Shown here piece by piece: positions 16,903 through 25,533 of a stretch of DNA of 64,000 bases. The stretch comes from Candidatus Arcticimaribacter forsetii (lineage in GTDB: Bacteria > Bacteroidota > Bacteroidia > Flavobacteriales > Flavobacteriaceae). Under the pieces are notes generated by a model, which searched no databases, had not been told where the DNA came from, and was given only the letters and a program-made list of their open reading frames with translations. Within the stretch, counting starts at the first letter, position 1, and every line of letters starts with the position of its first letter. The stretch spans positions 1,509,501-1,573,500 of the forward strand of contig NZ_OU342399.1 of the NCBI RefSeq assembly GCF_910589745.1, read 5' to 3'. A program made the translations under genes and the position numbers.

Positions 16903-18354
16903 TTACAGTTCCCAACCCTTTCTATACGCACGACCTACGAATTGATTTGCATCTAATAAATTGGTGATTTTCATATTATCTCCGTCCCAAAGTAATTTTT
17001 TACGTCCATAATAATCAGCATTTCTGCCACTTTCATTTCTGAGTAAATAACTGCGAATTGCAATATTACCCATCAAAACCGTTTCCGTTAGTGGTCCGGA
17101 ATAGTCAAATGAAGATGTTAATGCTTTATGCTCCTTACTATTAAATCCTGCTTTTACTGCGTCGATCCAATCATATTGGTGCCCATGTTCTGGAACAGTT
17201 CCTTCAGGTCTTTGGTAGGTTATCGTTTCTTCCCCTTTTCTAAACAATTTAGGACGATTTCCATACACACCAGTAGTTATGATACCGTGTTCCCCGATCA
17301 TCATAACACCATTTGCTCCACCTGGCTCTCCAATATCCTCAGTTGAAGGAATTAAGTCTGGATGAGCAGGTCGTATTCCTCCATCTGTCCAAGTCATTAC
17401 TAATGGGGTGTTATTTTTTTCTGTAGAATCAAAATTTATAGTAACCGAAGAAGAAGGCGGACATCCCTCAGGAAGGTGTTCAGGAATCCACATCTGAGTA
17501 TAAACACTACCAACACTACATTCGACAGCAGTTGGATAATGTAGTCCAAGAGCACGAAAAGGAACATCTATTAAATGGCATCCCATATCGCCTAGTGCTC
17601 CAGTTCCATATTCCCACCAACCTCTCCAATTAAATGGATGAAGCGATGAAGTGTAAGGAGTTTCTGATGCAGGACCCAACCACAAATCCCATGCTAAGTC
17701 TTTAGGTTTGTCTAAAGGAGTTGGAATTGGTTTTGGGATTCCCTGGGGCCATACTGGTCTGTTGGTCCATACCTTAACTTCAGAAACTTTACCGATTAGA
17801 CCAGAATCAATCCATTCCTGAACTTTTAACTGATCTGGGTTCGATGCCCCTTGATTTCCCATTTGGGAAACTATTTTATTAGCACGAGCTGTTTCGGTTA
17901 ATAAACGAGCTTCTTTTATGTTGTGAGTTAATGGTTTCTGGACATATACATGAACACCTCTATTCATTGCTTCCATAGCAATTACAGCATGCGTATGATC
18001 GGGAGTAGAAACCGTAATTGCATCCAGATCCTTTTCAGAATCTAAAAGTCTTCTAAAATCAGTATAAAAATTTGCTTTTGGAAAATCATTGATGGTATCG
18101 ATTACTCCATGAGATCCACTTGGATCAATATCACATAGCCCCACAACGCGTTCTCTTCCATTCACAGAGGCATTCATAATATCACCTCTTCCTTTCCCTC
18201 CTACACCAATACCAGCGATATTAAGCTGATCACTAGGTGCTATAAAACCTTGTCCGCCAAGAACGTGTCTTGGGATGATCATGATTGAAGATGCAAGGAC
18301 ACTTTTTTTAAGAAAATCTCTTCTTGAACTTTTGTTATTGTTTTTTGATTTCAT
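16903..18354 (-). CDS. Tat-exported Gfo/Idh/MocA family oxidoreductase
   Basis: 483 residues. A Tat signal (SRRDFLKK at about 9-16 then a hydrophobic segment) precedes an NAD(P)-binding Rossmann fold (GIGVGGKGRG near 49-58) and the family's VQKPLTHN motif (EKP-like catalytic lysine). The C-terminal half is the alpha/beta substrate domain with the Bacteroidota-type YDWIDAVKAG motif. Such secreted members act on glycosides, e.g. by transient 3-keto oxidation, or as glycosidases with tightly bound NAD. It is first of the three-gene unit with an SDR and a TIM-barrel isomerase. Confidence 0.88.
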   Translation of the reverse strand: MKSKNNNKSSRRDFLKKSVLASSIMIIPRHVLGGQGFIAPSDQLNIAGIGVGGKGRGDIMNASVNGRERVVGLCDIDPSGSHGVIDTINDFPKANFYTDFRRLLDSEKDLDAITVSTPDHTHAVIAMEAMNRGVHVYVQKPLTHNIKEARLLTETARANKIVSQMGNQGASNPDQLKVQEWIDSGLIGKVSEVKVWTNRPVWPQGIPKPIPTPLDKPKDLAWDLWLGPASETPYTSSLHPFNWRGWWEYGTGALGDMGCHLIDVPFRALGLHYPTAVECSVGSVYTQMWIPEHLPEGCPPSSSVTINFDSTEKNNTPLVMTWTDGGIRPAHPDLIPSTEDIGEPGGANGVMMIGEHGIITTGVYGNRPKLFRKGEETITYQRPEGTVPEHGHQYDWIDAVKAGFNSKEHKALTSSFDYSGPLTETVLMGNIAIRSYLLRNESGRNADYYGRKKLLWDGDNMKITNLLDANQFVGRAYRKGWEL

Positions 18355-18402
18355 CTAGTAGTTTTAAAAACAAAAGTTACAAAAAAGATTTAATCAAACG
18401 CT

Positions 18403-18942
18403 TTATGGTGTAATATATTCTCCGCTCCAAACAGAATTAGTACCGTTAAAAACCGCCCTAATATGTTTCGTTCTTGTCAACTTAAGGTACTCTATTTTAG
18501 AAGCTTTAAATACTAATTTTAATAAGAAGTTATGTTCATCACGGTATGTAACAGCGTCTGGAGATTCTATTTTTGATCCTGGAGCTAATTGGGTCGTATA
18601 ATCATTTTTACCTCTAGGTGTTTGTTCTTCAAATAATGAATCATTTTTTTCATGCATTACAAGAGAACAAGAAACTCTGACTTGTGTTAGATTCTCTGGA
18701 TTGTAAAACAATAAAGATGCTTCTTCATTATCCTTTAATTCTTCAACCTTATTAGAACGTTCATCGGTGTATATTGAAAACTCCATAGTAGAAGGATTAA
18801 AATCTCGAAGAACCACCGTTCTAAGTTCAGGCTTTGAAGATTGTATGGTTCCAAGAACAAAAAAACGAAAAGGATGTTTTTTTTGAGTTAACGAGTTCAA
18901 CCATTCCGACTGGATTTCGCTAAGGATATGATTAACGCTCAT
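18403..18942 (-). CDS. Pyridoxamine 5'-phosphate oxidase family FMN-binding protein
   Basis: 179 residues with a split-barrel flavin-binding fold. RTVVLRDFNPSTMEFSIYTD (42-61) and KVEELKDNEEASLLFYNP correspond to the FMN-phosphate-contacting strands of the PNPOx family. It lacks the C-terminal dimerisation domain with the R-x-E...W signature expected in true PdxH, although the length is close, so a role in B6 synthesis is not certain. Cytoplasmic. The start codon overlaps the stop of the upstream DUF3089 gene by 4 bp (18939-18942), indicating translational coupling. Confidence 0.8.
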   Translation of the reverse strand: MSVNHILSEIQSEWLNSLTQKKHPFRFFVLGTIQSSKPELRTVVLRDFNPSTMEFSIYTDERSNKVEELKDNEEASLLFYNPENLTQVRVSCSLVMHEKNDSLFEEQTPRGKNDYTTQLAPGSKIESPDAVTYRDEHNFLLKLVFKASKIEYLKLTRTKHIRAVFNGTNSVWSGEYITP

Positions 18943-19952
18943 TTAGAAATGTATTTTTGTTTCCATTTTTCAGCTCTTAGAAGGGAATTCACCTCAATAT
19001 CTTTCCAGAACAAATTTACGTCAGCAAAGTGATAGCTTTTAATAAAAGAAAGTAAAAAACGTTTAGGAATACGAGGGACAGAAGACCATATTAAACCATC
19101 AATAATTCTAATATCTATTGCATTTTTATAAATTTTTTCATCAGAATTCAAAGTCCCTAAATGTTTAGTTCTAGAAGTAGTTATACTCTCATCCCAGGTT
19201 ATGGGGTTGGTTGTTATTCCACCTTTGTACCACTGATCGTATGTTTTAGGATAATTTTTTCTCTTATAACTATTCCAGCTAACAAAACCACCAATCTGAT
19301 CTGGTTTAGTCATGGCTTTAATCGTACCAAGTTCACCTACCTTCACTCGAACACCCGGTAAATAAGCTGCTACTAACAATTCTTGAATATCTTTCCCGTC
19401 AAAATAATCTTTAAGTAATTCCTTGGCCATGATACTCCCTTGACTATGACCAGCGATAATAATTCCTTTGCCTTTATTATAATGCTTTAAATAATATTCA
19501 AATGCATTTTTTATATCAGAATAGGCGATCTGCCAAGAAGGAGGTCCATCTATATCGTAGGGAGGCACGTAAGTTTTATAATGAGATTGCCTGTAGAAAG
19601 GCGCATATATATTCCCCGCTTTACCCCAGCTAGAAGCCTGGAATTTAATTGACTTACTAAGAACGTCTTTTCTAAGTTCGTCCCGACTTAAATCAGCATT
19701 CCAAGCAGGGTCTTTTCGATCTGTCAAGAGGGTTGGATAAATGAAAAAAACATCTACTTCTTTCGGTTCTGATTTACCTATTATTGAAATGAGTTCATTT
19801 GGATATTGACCGGGTAATACCGCCCAATTATTTGAATCTGTATAATCTGGAACTTCAGGGATTGGTGTTTCAGAAAAAGGGAGTGTTTTATACATAGTCT
19901 TACAACCAAGTAACGAAATCATTACAATAAACAATACTGTTTTACCGCTCAA
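18939..19952 (-). CDS. DUF3089 alpha/beta-hydrolase lipoprotein
   Basis: 337 residues. DUF3089 proteins are alpha/beta-hydrolase-like; the nucleophile elbow GHSQGS (about 168-173) is intact. A lipoprotein signal ends at Cys17 (LLG before C). The start is TTG at 19952: it gives the charged n-region needed for export, whereas the first ATG (11th codon) would cut into the signal. TATATTTA just upstream is a likely -7 box, implying a very short leader. It is coupled to the downstream FMN protein gene by a 4-bp overlap. Substrate unknown. Confidence 0.82.
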   Translation of the reverse strand: MSGKTVLFIVMISLLGCKTMYKTLPFSETPIPEVPDYTDSNNWAVLPGQYPNELISIIGKSEPKEVDVFFIYPTLLTDRKDPAWNADLSRDELRKDVLSKSIKFQASSWGKAGNIYAPFYRQSHYKTYVPPYDIDGPPSWQIAYSDIKNAFEYYLKHYNKGKGIIIAGHSQGSIMAKELLKDYFDGKDIQELLVAAYLPGVRVKVGELGTIKAMTKPDQIGGFVSWNSYKRKNYPKTYDQWYKGGITTNPITWDESITTSRTKHLGTLNSDEKIYKNAIDIRIIDGLIWSSVPRIPKRFLLSFIKSYHFADVNLFWKDIEVNSLLRAEKWKQKYISK

Positions 19953-20099
19953 TTTTTTATTGTAAATATAGTCTTTTGGTTTTAAAAAATTTTAAAACAA
20001 ATTGTTCTCACAAAACAGAACTAATACTCAAAATAGATTATTAAAATAATACCCCTTAATCTGCTTTTTTTTATAACTTTATGAAGTAAAAAAAACACT

Positions 20100-20843
20100 A
20101 TGAAAATTTCAAAATATATCCTTTTAAGCTTTTTAAGTATTTCACTTTTAGTTTCTTGTAAAGAAACTAAAAAGAAACAGGATACAAAGCAAGTAGAAAT
20201 ATCAGTTGAAACTAAAAAAATAAGCGACATTCTCCACGAAGCAACCATAACCACGATTGTAGAAGAAAATGGTGAAAAACTAGAAACTGTAGAAGTAATT
20301 GAAGGAACCCCAGGAGAGGTAAAATCAAAAGTAGAAGCTTACAGAAGTTATACACTTCATAACAACCCACACAAAACCCAAGAAATAGGAGAAGTAAAGA
20401 TGATGCTCTCTTTGGATTCTAAAAGTGGTAGCACTGCAACAGGAATGGTTACTCTAACCGAGAAAGATGGAGTTGTTTCGCTAGAAGCACACATCAACGG
20501 ATTGGATGAGGGAGTACATGCAATTCATATCCATGAAAAAGGAGATTGTAGTTCAGAAGATGGAAAATCTGCTGGAGGACATTGGAATCCTACCTTTCAA
20601 CCGCATGGAGCTTGGGGAGCTTCTGAAGGATATCATCGCGGTGATATCGGAAACTTTAACGCAGATAAAACAGGTCACGGGATGGTATTTTTTAGTACCG
20701 ATTTATGGTGTATTAGCTGCGATGACCCAAACAAAAATTTATTAGGAAAAGCGATCATTGTTCATCAAGGTGCTGATGATTTAACCTCACAACCTTCCGG
20801 AGCAGCAGGTGCTCGAATTAGTTGTGCAGGTATAATTAATTAA
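20100..20843 (+). CDS. sodC: Cu/Zn superoxide dismutase, lipoprotein
   Basis: 247 residues. Dismutates superoxide to O2 and H2O2 outside the cytoplasm. A lipoprotein signal ends at Cys20 (LVS before C), followed by a charged linker to about 95. The SOD domain (about 98-247) shows the copper/zinc ligands HAIHIHEKGDC, GGHWNP, PHGAWG, HRGDIGN and HQGADD, plus the GxxGxRxxC-like end GAAGARISCAG. The disulfide-forming cysteines are present. The linker is longer than in most bacterial SodC. The ECF sigma factor gene starts 61 bp downstream, but a common transcript is not shown. Confidence 0.93.
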   Translation: MKISKYILLSFLSISLLVSCKETKKKQDTKQVEISVETKKISDILHEATITTIVEENGEKLETVEVIEGTPGEVKSKVEAYRSYTLHNNPHKTQEIGEVKMMLSLDSKSGSTATGMVTLTEKDGVVSLEAHINGLDEGVHAIHIHEKGDCSSEDGKSAGGHWNPTFQPHGAWGASEGYHRGDIGNFNADKTGHGMVFFSTDLWCISCDDPNKNLLGKAIIVHQGADDLTSQPSGAAGARISCAGIIN

Positions 20844-20904
20844 AAAAAACATTTCGTTTTTTGTAACATTTTTTTTATTTGTCCCACAAATTATACGTAG
20901 TTGA

Positions 20905-21390
20905 ATGCCTATAAGCGAAAAAGATTTTTTGGAGTTGCTAGCTAAAGAGCAAAACATCATTCATAAAATTACACGTATTTATGCTCAGGATGAAGCCAGC
21001 CAAAAGGATCTTTTTCAAGAGATAAGCATTCAGCTATGGAAGTCTTACCCTAGTTTTAAAGGAAATTCCAAATTTACGACTTGGATGTACCGTGTTGGCC
21101 TAAATACAGCCATTACTTTATATCGCAAAGACAAAAAAGTAGTTAAAGGAGAGGAATTCACTAAGGTATCGGACTTAAAAGCAAATGAAGAATATGACGA
21201 CACTAGAGAACTCCAAATCAAGTGGCTCTATGAAAAAATAGATACTTTTTCTGAAATAGAAAAAGCACTAATCTTGTTATATTTAGAAGAAAAGAAATAC
21301 TCAGAAATTGCTGAAACATTAGGGATTTCTGAGGTAAATGCTCGAGTTAAGATTAGTAGGCTTAAAATAAAACTAAAAAAAATGCTCTAG
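20905..21390 (+). CDS. ECF-type RNA polymerase sigma factor
   Basis: 161 residues, sigma-70 family with only regions 2 and 4. Region 2 includes DLFQEISIQLWKSYPSF (about 32-48) and FTTWMYRVGLNTAI (about 57-70); region 4 includes SEIAETLGISEVNARVKISR (about 132-151), the -35 recognition helix-turn-helix. It directs transcription of a stress or envelope regulon. The gene after it (12 bp downstream) encodes a four-helix membrane protein and may act as its anti-sigma partner, although no anti-sigma domain is recognised. Confidence 0.9.
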   Translation: MPISEKDFLELLAKEQNIIHKITRIYAQDEASQKDLFQEISIQLWKSYPSFKGNSKFTTWMYRVGLNTAITLYRKDKKVVKGEEFTKVSDLKANEEYDDTRELQIKWLYEKIDTFSEIEKALILLYLEEKKYSEIAETLGISEVNARVKISRLKIKLKKML

Positions 21391-21402
21391 TAGTAGTTAT
21401 AT

Positions 21403-22053
21403 ATGAATAAACTAGATCTATTAAAACAACAGTGGAAGAACCAAAAGTTCGATCATAATTTTTCTAAAGAGGAGCTCTTTAAGCTGTCTCAGAAAAAATC
21501 AATTTCCTCAATTAAATGGATTTTCATATTCAGCTGTATTGAGTTTTTTGCCTATCTAATAATTCCTTTTCTAATACCAGATTACTTTGAAGCTTTTGAG
21601 TATTATAAGAGTATTCACTTGTATGGAGTTGCAATAGCTACAAATGTTTTAGGATACATCATCCTTTCTTATTTTATGATTCAATTTTATTTAAACTTTA
21701 GAAAAATAAAAACATCTGAGTCGATTGCATTACTAATTAATAGAATCATAAGGTCTAGACGATCTGTAAATAGATATATAATATACAATCTTACAGTGCT
21801 AGTAGGCTTTTTGTTAGTAGTGCTTTTCAACGCGTTTAAATATGATGAAAACTACATTTCGCTTCTAGAACCTAATGATTCTGGCGAAACCTCCATAATC
21901 AAAATATCCTTATTAATTTTCACTATAATTGCCCTAGCTATTCTGGTGCTGATTGGATTTTACTATCTAATTTATGGAAGATATTTTTTTAAGTTAAAAA
22001 CCAACATTAAAGAATTACAAGAGATGGAGGAGGAAGAACTACCACTCTCTTGA
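21403..22053 (+). CDS. Four-helix membrane protein, unknown (possible anti-sigma partner)
   Basis: 216 residues with predicted membrane segments at about 38-58, 74-97, 126-145 and 166-190. The first 35 residues are cytoplasmic and charged (KLDLLKQQWKNQKFDHNFS). The N-terminal LKQQWK pattern is common in proteins encoded directly after ECF sigma factors in this group. No known anti-sigma fold can be seen. It starts 12 bp after the sigma gene, so they are almost certainly co-transcribed. The 3' end overlaps the convergent acyltransferase gene by 15 bp. Confidence 0.75.
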   Translation: MNKLDLLKQQWKNQKFDHNFSKEELFKLSQKKSISSIKWIFIFSCIEFFAYLIIPFLIPDYFEAFEYYKSIHLYGVAIATNVLGYIILSYFMIQFYLNFRKIKTSESIALLINRIIRSRRSVNRYIIYNLTVLVGFLLVVLFNAFKYDENYISLLEPNDSGETSIIKISLLIFTIIALAILVLIGFYYLIYGRYFFKLKTNIKELQEMEEEELPLS

Positions 22054-22836
22054 TTTATTTAATTCTTCCTGCTCTTTGATTTCCTTAGCAGATAAAACCT
22101 TTAAAAAAGAAGGATGCTGCTCGATTGAGTATTCAATTTTCTCCAGAATAGAAGCAACAGACTCGTTTTCATAATCAATATCCAATGGTTTTTTGATAAC
22201 CATAGACTGAAGAATACCTTTCTTTTTAATCATCAAACCTTTTTTATCAAAAGACCTTCTAAAGCCGTCTATTACAATTGGAACAACTACTGGTTTATAT
22301 TTTTGAATAATAAAAGCAGTCCCTTTTCGCATAGGCTTAAATGGCTTTGTAGTACCCTGTGGAAAAGTAATTACCCATCCGTCATCAAGCGCTTTTGCAA
22401 TATTAGAAATATCGGAAAACTTAACTTTTCGGTTAACATCTTTCCCTGACTGTCGCCAAGTTCTTTCAATTGACACGGAACCTGCATAAGCTAATATTTT
22501 AGGCAACAAACCTGCATTCATAGTTTCTTTTGCTGCTATATAATAGATATTAAGTTTTGGGTTCCATAGATATCCTACGTTTTTGATGGAATCTATCCTT
22601 CCACTCAAACTCGCATTAAATACATGAAACATGGCAACCACATCAGCAAAATATGTTTGATGGTTAGAAACAAAAAGAACATTTTTGTCTGGAAGGTTTT
22701 TAATTATATCAGACCCTTCAATATGCAATTGGTTAAATCCTCTGTACCGTCGGTGAGACATAATACCCAGATAACGGATTAACATCTTCTTAAGAAAAAG
22801 TATATGTCCAAAAGGATTTCTTTTTAATATTCCCAT
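22039..22836 (-). CDS. 1-acyl-sn-glycerol-3-phosphate acyltransferase family protein
   Basis: 265 residues. PlsC-like acyltransferase that adds an acyl chain to lysophosphatidate or a related lipid acceptor at the inner membrane. The catalytic box is NHQTYFADV (HX4D, about 58-66) and the glycerolipid-binding motif is FPQGTT (about 159-164), followed by VPIVIDG. The N-terminus is basic and amphipathic and lacks a true signal peptide. The variant FPQGT in place of FPEGT is typical for this phylum. Other family roles, such as ornithine-lipid synthesis, cannot be excluded. Confidence 0.88.
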   Translation of the reverse strand: MGILKRNPFGHILFLKKMLIRYLGIMSHRRYRGFNQLHIEGSDIIKNLPDKNVLFVSNHQTYFADVVAMFHVFNASLSGRIDSIKNVGYLWNPKLNIYYIAAKETMNAGLLPKILAYAGSVSIERTWRQSGKDVNRKVKFSDISNIAKALDDGWVITFPQGTTKPFKPMRKGTAFIIQKYKPVVVPIVIDGFRRSFDKKGLMIKKKGILQSMVIKKPLDIDYENESVASILEKIEYSIEQHPSFLKVLSAKEIKEQEELNKSREW

Positions 22837-22862
22837 AATTCAAAAATCGAGTAAAGATAATA

Positions 22863-23510
22863 CTATTCTTTTAGCACCGAAGAAATGACATCTTTGATTT
22901 CCGAAAGAATAGTTGCTGTAGCGCCCCATACTTGAACTCCTTGTAACAAATACAGAGGAACATCAACCTGACCAACATATGAAGTAGTTACCAAACCATG
23001 GGTTTCATTTTTTGGTAGTAACAATTCGCTCAGAGGAACTTCAATGATCCGCTGAACTTCTTTCTCTTCCGGCATAAAATCTAGTTTACTTCTCGAAATA
23101 GCCATGAAAGGGTGCACAATAAAATTACTTGGTGGAATATAAAAAGTAGACAAAGCTTTAACTTCAGTTACAACTTCTTTAGGCACTCCTATCTCTTCAT
23201 TTGCCTCTCTTAGGGCGGTACCCCAAAAACTGAGATCTTCTTTCTCCTTACGACCACCCGGAAAACTTATCTGACCTGAATGAACTCCTTTATATATACC
23301 TCGTTCTATAAGAGCAAAATGAGTTAACCCCTTCTCATTGGGATAAAACAAACACAAAACAGCAGATTTTTTAACTAGGCTTTTATTTTGAGATTTATTT
23401 TTTAACTCCTCAATTCGGAAAACTGGAGCCATTTTTTTTTGAGCTTCAATGCCTGGTAAGGGTAAATCAATTACTTTTGAAAGAAGAGACTCGAATTTAG
23501 TAAACAACAT
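22863..23510 (-). CDS. Nudix hydrolase, CoA pyrophosphatase type
   Basis: 215 residues from ATG 23510. A longer frame to 23621 exists but would run through the divergent gene's start, and its extra residues do not resemble Nudix proteins. The Nudix box is complete (about residues 85-108): GGRKEKED...REANEEIGV with the REANEE metal-binding glutamates. SGQISFPGG just before it matches the NuCoA motif, so it probably cleaves coenzyme A or acyl-CoA at the pyrophosphate. Cytoplasmic. Only three bases separate its start from the divergent cyclophilin start. Confidence 0.88.
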   Translation of the reverse strand: MLFTKFESLLSKVIDLPLPGIEAQKKMAPVFRIEELKNKSQNKSLVKKSAVLCLFYPNEKGLTHFALIERGIYKGVHSGQISFPGGRKEKEDLSFWGTALREANEEIGVPKEVVTEVKALSTFYIPPSNFIVHPFMAISRSKLDFMPEEKEVQRIIEVPLSELLLPKNETHGLVTTSYVGQVDVPLYLLQGVQVWGATATILSEIKDVISSVLKE

Positions 23511-23513
23511 ATA

Positions 23514-24209
23514 ATGGCAAAAATTTTTAGTGTTTTTAGCGTCTTGCTTTTCTTGATTGTAAGCTGTACAGAGCCACCAAAGAAAACAAAAAGAAGTGAA
23601 AAAAAAGTTGAACAAAAGCAAAAATTTAAAAAAAAGAAACTGCTTTTAAAAGATCCTGAAGTTTATTTAGATGAAAATACTGCAATTCCCTTTTTATTTG
23701 ACTACCAAAAAAAAGATCATGATAATCAGGTTAGAATAACAACAGAGTACGGTGACATCGACATCCTTTTGTACGAGGACACCCCTTATCATAGAGCAAA
23801 TTTCATATACCTTACAAAATTAGGATACTTTAATAACACCTTTTTTCATAGGGTAGTTCCAGATTTTGTAATACAAGGTGGAAATTCAGATCACCCAAAT
23901 ACCTGGTCAAAAAGAAGAAAAATAGGAAGATACCTATTGCCACAGGACAATAGAAAAGGGCATAAACATGATCGAGGAGTAATTTCGATTCCTAGCAGTG
24001 AAGAAGAGAATCCCCATAAACTAGCTTCTCCTTACGAATTTTTCATAGTACAACAAAAAGGGGGTGCCTATCATTTAGATAAAAACTTTACTCCCTTCGG
24101 TAAGGTAATTAAAGGGATGGATGTTGTTGATAAAATATGTGCACAACCCATTGACAAAAGAGAAAGTCCCATAAAAAACATACTAATGAAAGTGAGTATT
24201 ATTTATTGA
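23514..24209 (+). CDS. Cyclophilin-type peptidyl-prolyl isomerase, lipoprotein
   Basis: 231 residues. A lipoprotein signal ends at Cys18 (IVS before C) followed by a lysine-rich linker (about 20-45). The cyclophilin domain (about 70-231) shows FFHRVVPDFVIQGG, the core active-site block, and FTPFGKVIKGMDVVDKI near the end. It lacks the usual tryptophan and glutamine block with MA-N-G-P-x-T-x-x-S-Q-F; instead GVISIPSSEEENPHK...EFFIVQQ is present, so drug binding and activity may be altered. Probably a periplasmic folding factor. Confidence 0.88.
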   Translation: MAKIFSVFSVLLFLIVSCTEPPKKTKRSEKKVEQKQKFKKKKLLLKDPEVYLDENTAIPFLFDYQKKDHDNQVRITTEYGDIDILLYEDTPYHRANFIYLTKLGYFNNTFFHRVVPDFVIQGGNSDHPNTWSKRRKIGRYLLPQDNRKGHKHDRGVISIPSSEEENPHKLASPYEFFIVQQKGGAYHLDKNFTPFGKVIKGMDVVDKICAQPIDKRESPIKNILMKVSIIY

Positions 24210-24255
24210 ATAAAATAAATTTATTATATTTAAATAATTATAAGGTAAATAAATA

Positions 24256-25185
24256 ATGACTCTTACTCAACTTAAATACATGATTGCGGTCGCAGAAGCT
24301 GGGAACTTCACGCTTGCTGCAGAAAAATCTTTTGTGACTCAGCCAACTCTCAGCATGCAAATTCAAAAACTTGAAGAAGAATTGGGAGTACAAATATTCA
24401 ACAGAGCGAAGAAACCTATACGTTTAACAAAAGTTGGATCAGAAATTCTTATACAAGCAAGAAAAATCATATCTGAATCCAAACGAATGGAAGACGTTGT
24501 TGCTCAGGAAAAAGGATTTATAGGCGGGGATTTTACACTCGGTATTATACCCACGGTTATGCCAACCTTATTACCTATGTTCTTAAATACTTTTTTAAAA
24601 TCGTATCCTAAGGTTAATTTAAAGATTGAAGAACTCACTACGGAAAACATTATAAAAAAATTAGAGGAAGGGAAAATAGATGCTGGTATTTGTGCGACCC
24701 CACTGAAACAAGAAAAAATAATCGAACGCCCTTTATATTACGAACCTTTTGTAGCCTATGTCCCAGGAAATCATAGATTAGCGAAAAGCTCTCAAATTAA
24801 TGTAGAAGACTTAGAAAACGAAGACATCCTTCTTCTACAGGACGGACATTGCTTTAAGAACCAAGTCCTTTCTATGTGTTCTTTAGCAAAAAGCGGAATG
24901 AATGGACGACTAAACCTTAAAAGTGGAAGCTTTGAAACACTGGTTAATCTAGCCAATGAAGGACTAGGAATGACCTTAGTGCCTTATTTGAATGCAAACA
25001 ACTTGTCAGAAAAAAATGCACAAAACATAATCCACTTCCCCGCTCCACCCCCTGCAAGGGAAATAAGCATTATATATCATAAAAGTCAATTGAAACTGCA
25101 GATAATTGAAGCGCTAAAAGAAAGCATAAGCAGTGTCGTAAGAGGAGCTATTGCATTCGATGATGTGAAAATTGTTTCTCCTTAA
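24256..25185 (+). CDS. oxyR: OxyR, peroxide-sensing LysR-type regulator
   Basis: 309 residues. A LysR helix-turn-helix occupies residues 1-60 (FTLAAEKSFVTQPTLSMQIQ). The effector domain has DGHCFKNQVLSMC with Cys199 and Cys208, at the same numbers as the redox pair of Escherichia coli OxyR. Peroxide oxidises Cys199 and the disulfide form activates catalase, peroxidase and dps-type genes. The gene starts 46 bp after the cyclophilin gene. It could also control sodC nearby. The last four bases overlap the stop of a small - strand gene. Confidence 0.92.
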   Translation: MTLTQLKYMIAVAEAGNFTLAAEKSFVTQPTLSMQIQKLEEELGVQIFNRAKKPIRLTKVGSEILIQARKIISESKRMEDVVAQEKGFIGGDFTLGIIPTVMPTLLPMFLNTFLKSYPKVNLKIEELTTENIIKKLEEGKIDAGICATPLKQEKIIERPLYYEPFVAYVPGNHRLAKSSQINVEDLENEDILLLQDGHCFKNQVLSMCSLAKSGMNGRLNLKSGSFETLVNLANEGLGMTLVPYLNANNLSEKNAQNIIHFPAPPPAREISIIYHKSQLKLQIIEALKESISSVVRGAIAFDDVKIVSP

Positions 25186-25361
25186 AACACCTCCAATTGT
25201 AAATGAGGGTTTTTATTTAAGAAAAGAGTTACCCACAATTTCAGCTTTCTTAAATCAGTTCCTCTTAAAACTGAACAAGCTTTATTATATTCTTTCTTAA
25301 ATAATATTTTACTAAAACTTACCTTTTTTAGAACAGTAACATAATATTTACACTTACTCAT
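25182..25361 (-). CDS. Small hypothetical protein
   Basis: 59 residues from ATG 25361 (an upstream in-frame start at 25382 would add seven). The sequence reads as a mixed-charge helical protein with VLKKVSFSKILFKKEYNKA then LRKLKLWVTLFL, a pattern I associate with a short conserved protein of Flavobacteriaceae of unknown role (recollection of family, not checked). It converges with oxyR and overlaps its end by 4 bp. It is possible that this is a spurious frame. Confidence 0.45.
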   Translation of the reverse strand: MSKCKYYVTVLKKVSFSKILFKKEYNKACSVLRGTDLRKLKLWVTLFLNKNPHLQLEVF

Positions 25362-25432
25362 AATTAGAATAATTTGATTCAAATATAAAAGAGTAAAATT
25401 TAAAAATATGTTGTAAAAAAGTTAAAATTAGT

Positions 25433-25478
25433 ACTATGTATTGCATAGTTCTATTTTAAAAACATATATTTGCATAGT
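25433..25478 (+). promoter_or_regulatory. Promoter and likely operator of the padR-pspC unit
   Basis: TTG (25441-25443) and TATATTTG (25465-25472) are spaced 21 bp, a good Bacteroidota promoter. A perfect inverted repeat ACTATG-tattg-CATAGT (25433-25449) covers the -33 element, and another CATAGT half-site (25473-25478) follows the -7 box; TTGCATAGT occurs twice, 29 bp apart. PadR proteins usually repress their own operon by binding palindromes of this type, so autoregulation is inferred. Confidence 0.65.
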
Positions 25479-25533
25479 AAACAACTAAAAAGCAACTTTA
25501 GGCAAGTCTGTTTATTCAATTAAAAAAACTTAA

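Noticed and set aside
23511-23621. Longer N-terminus of the Nudix protein
   Set aside because: It would read antisense through the start of the cyclophilin gene and shows no family similarity.
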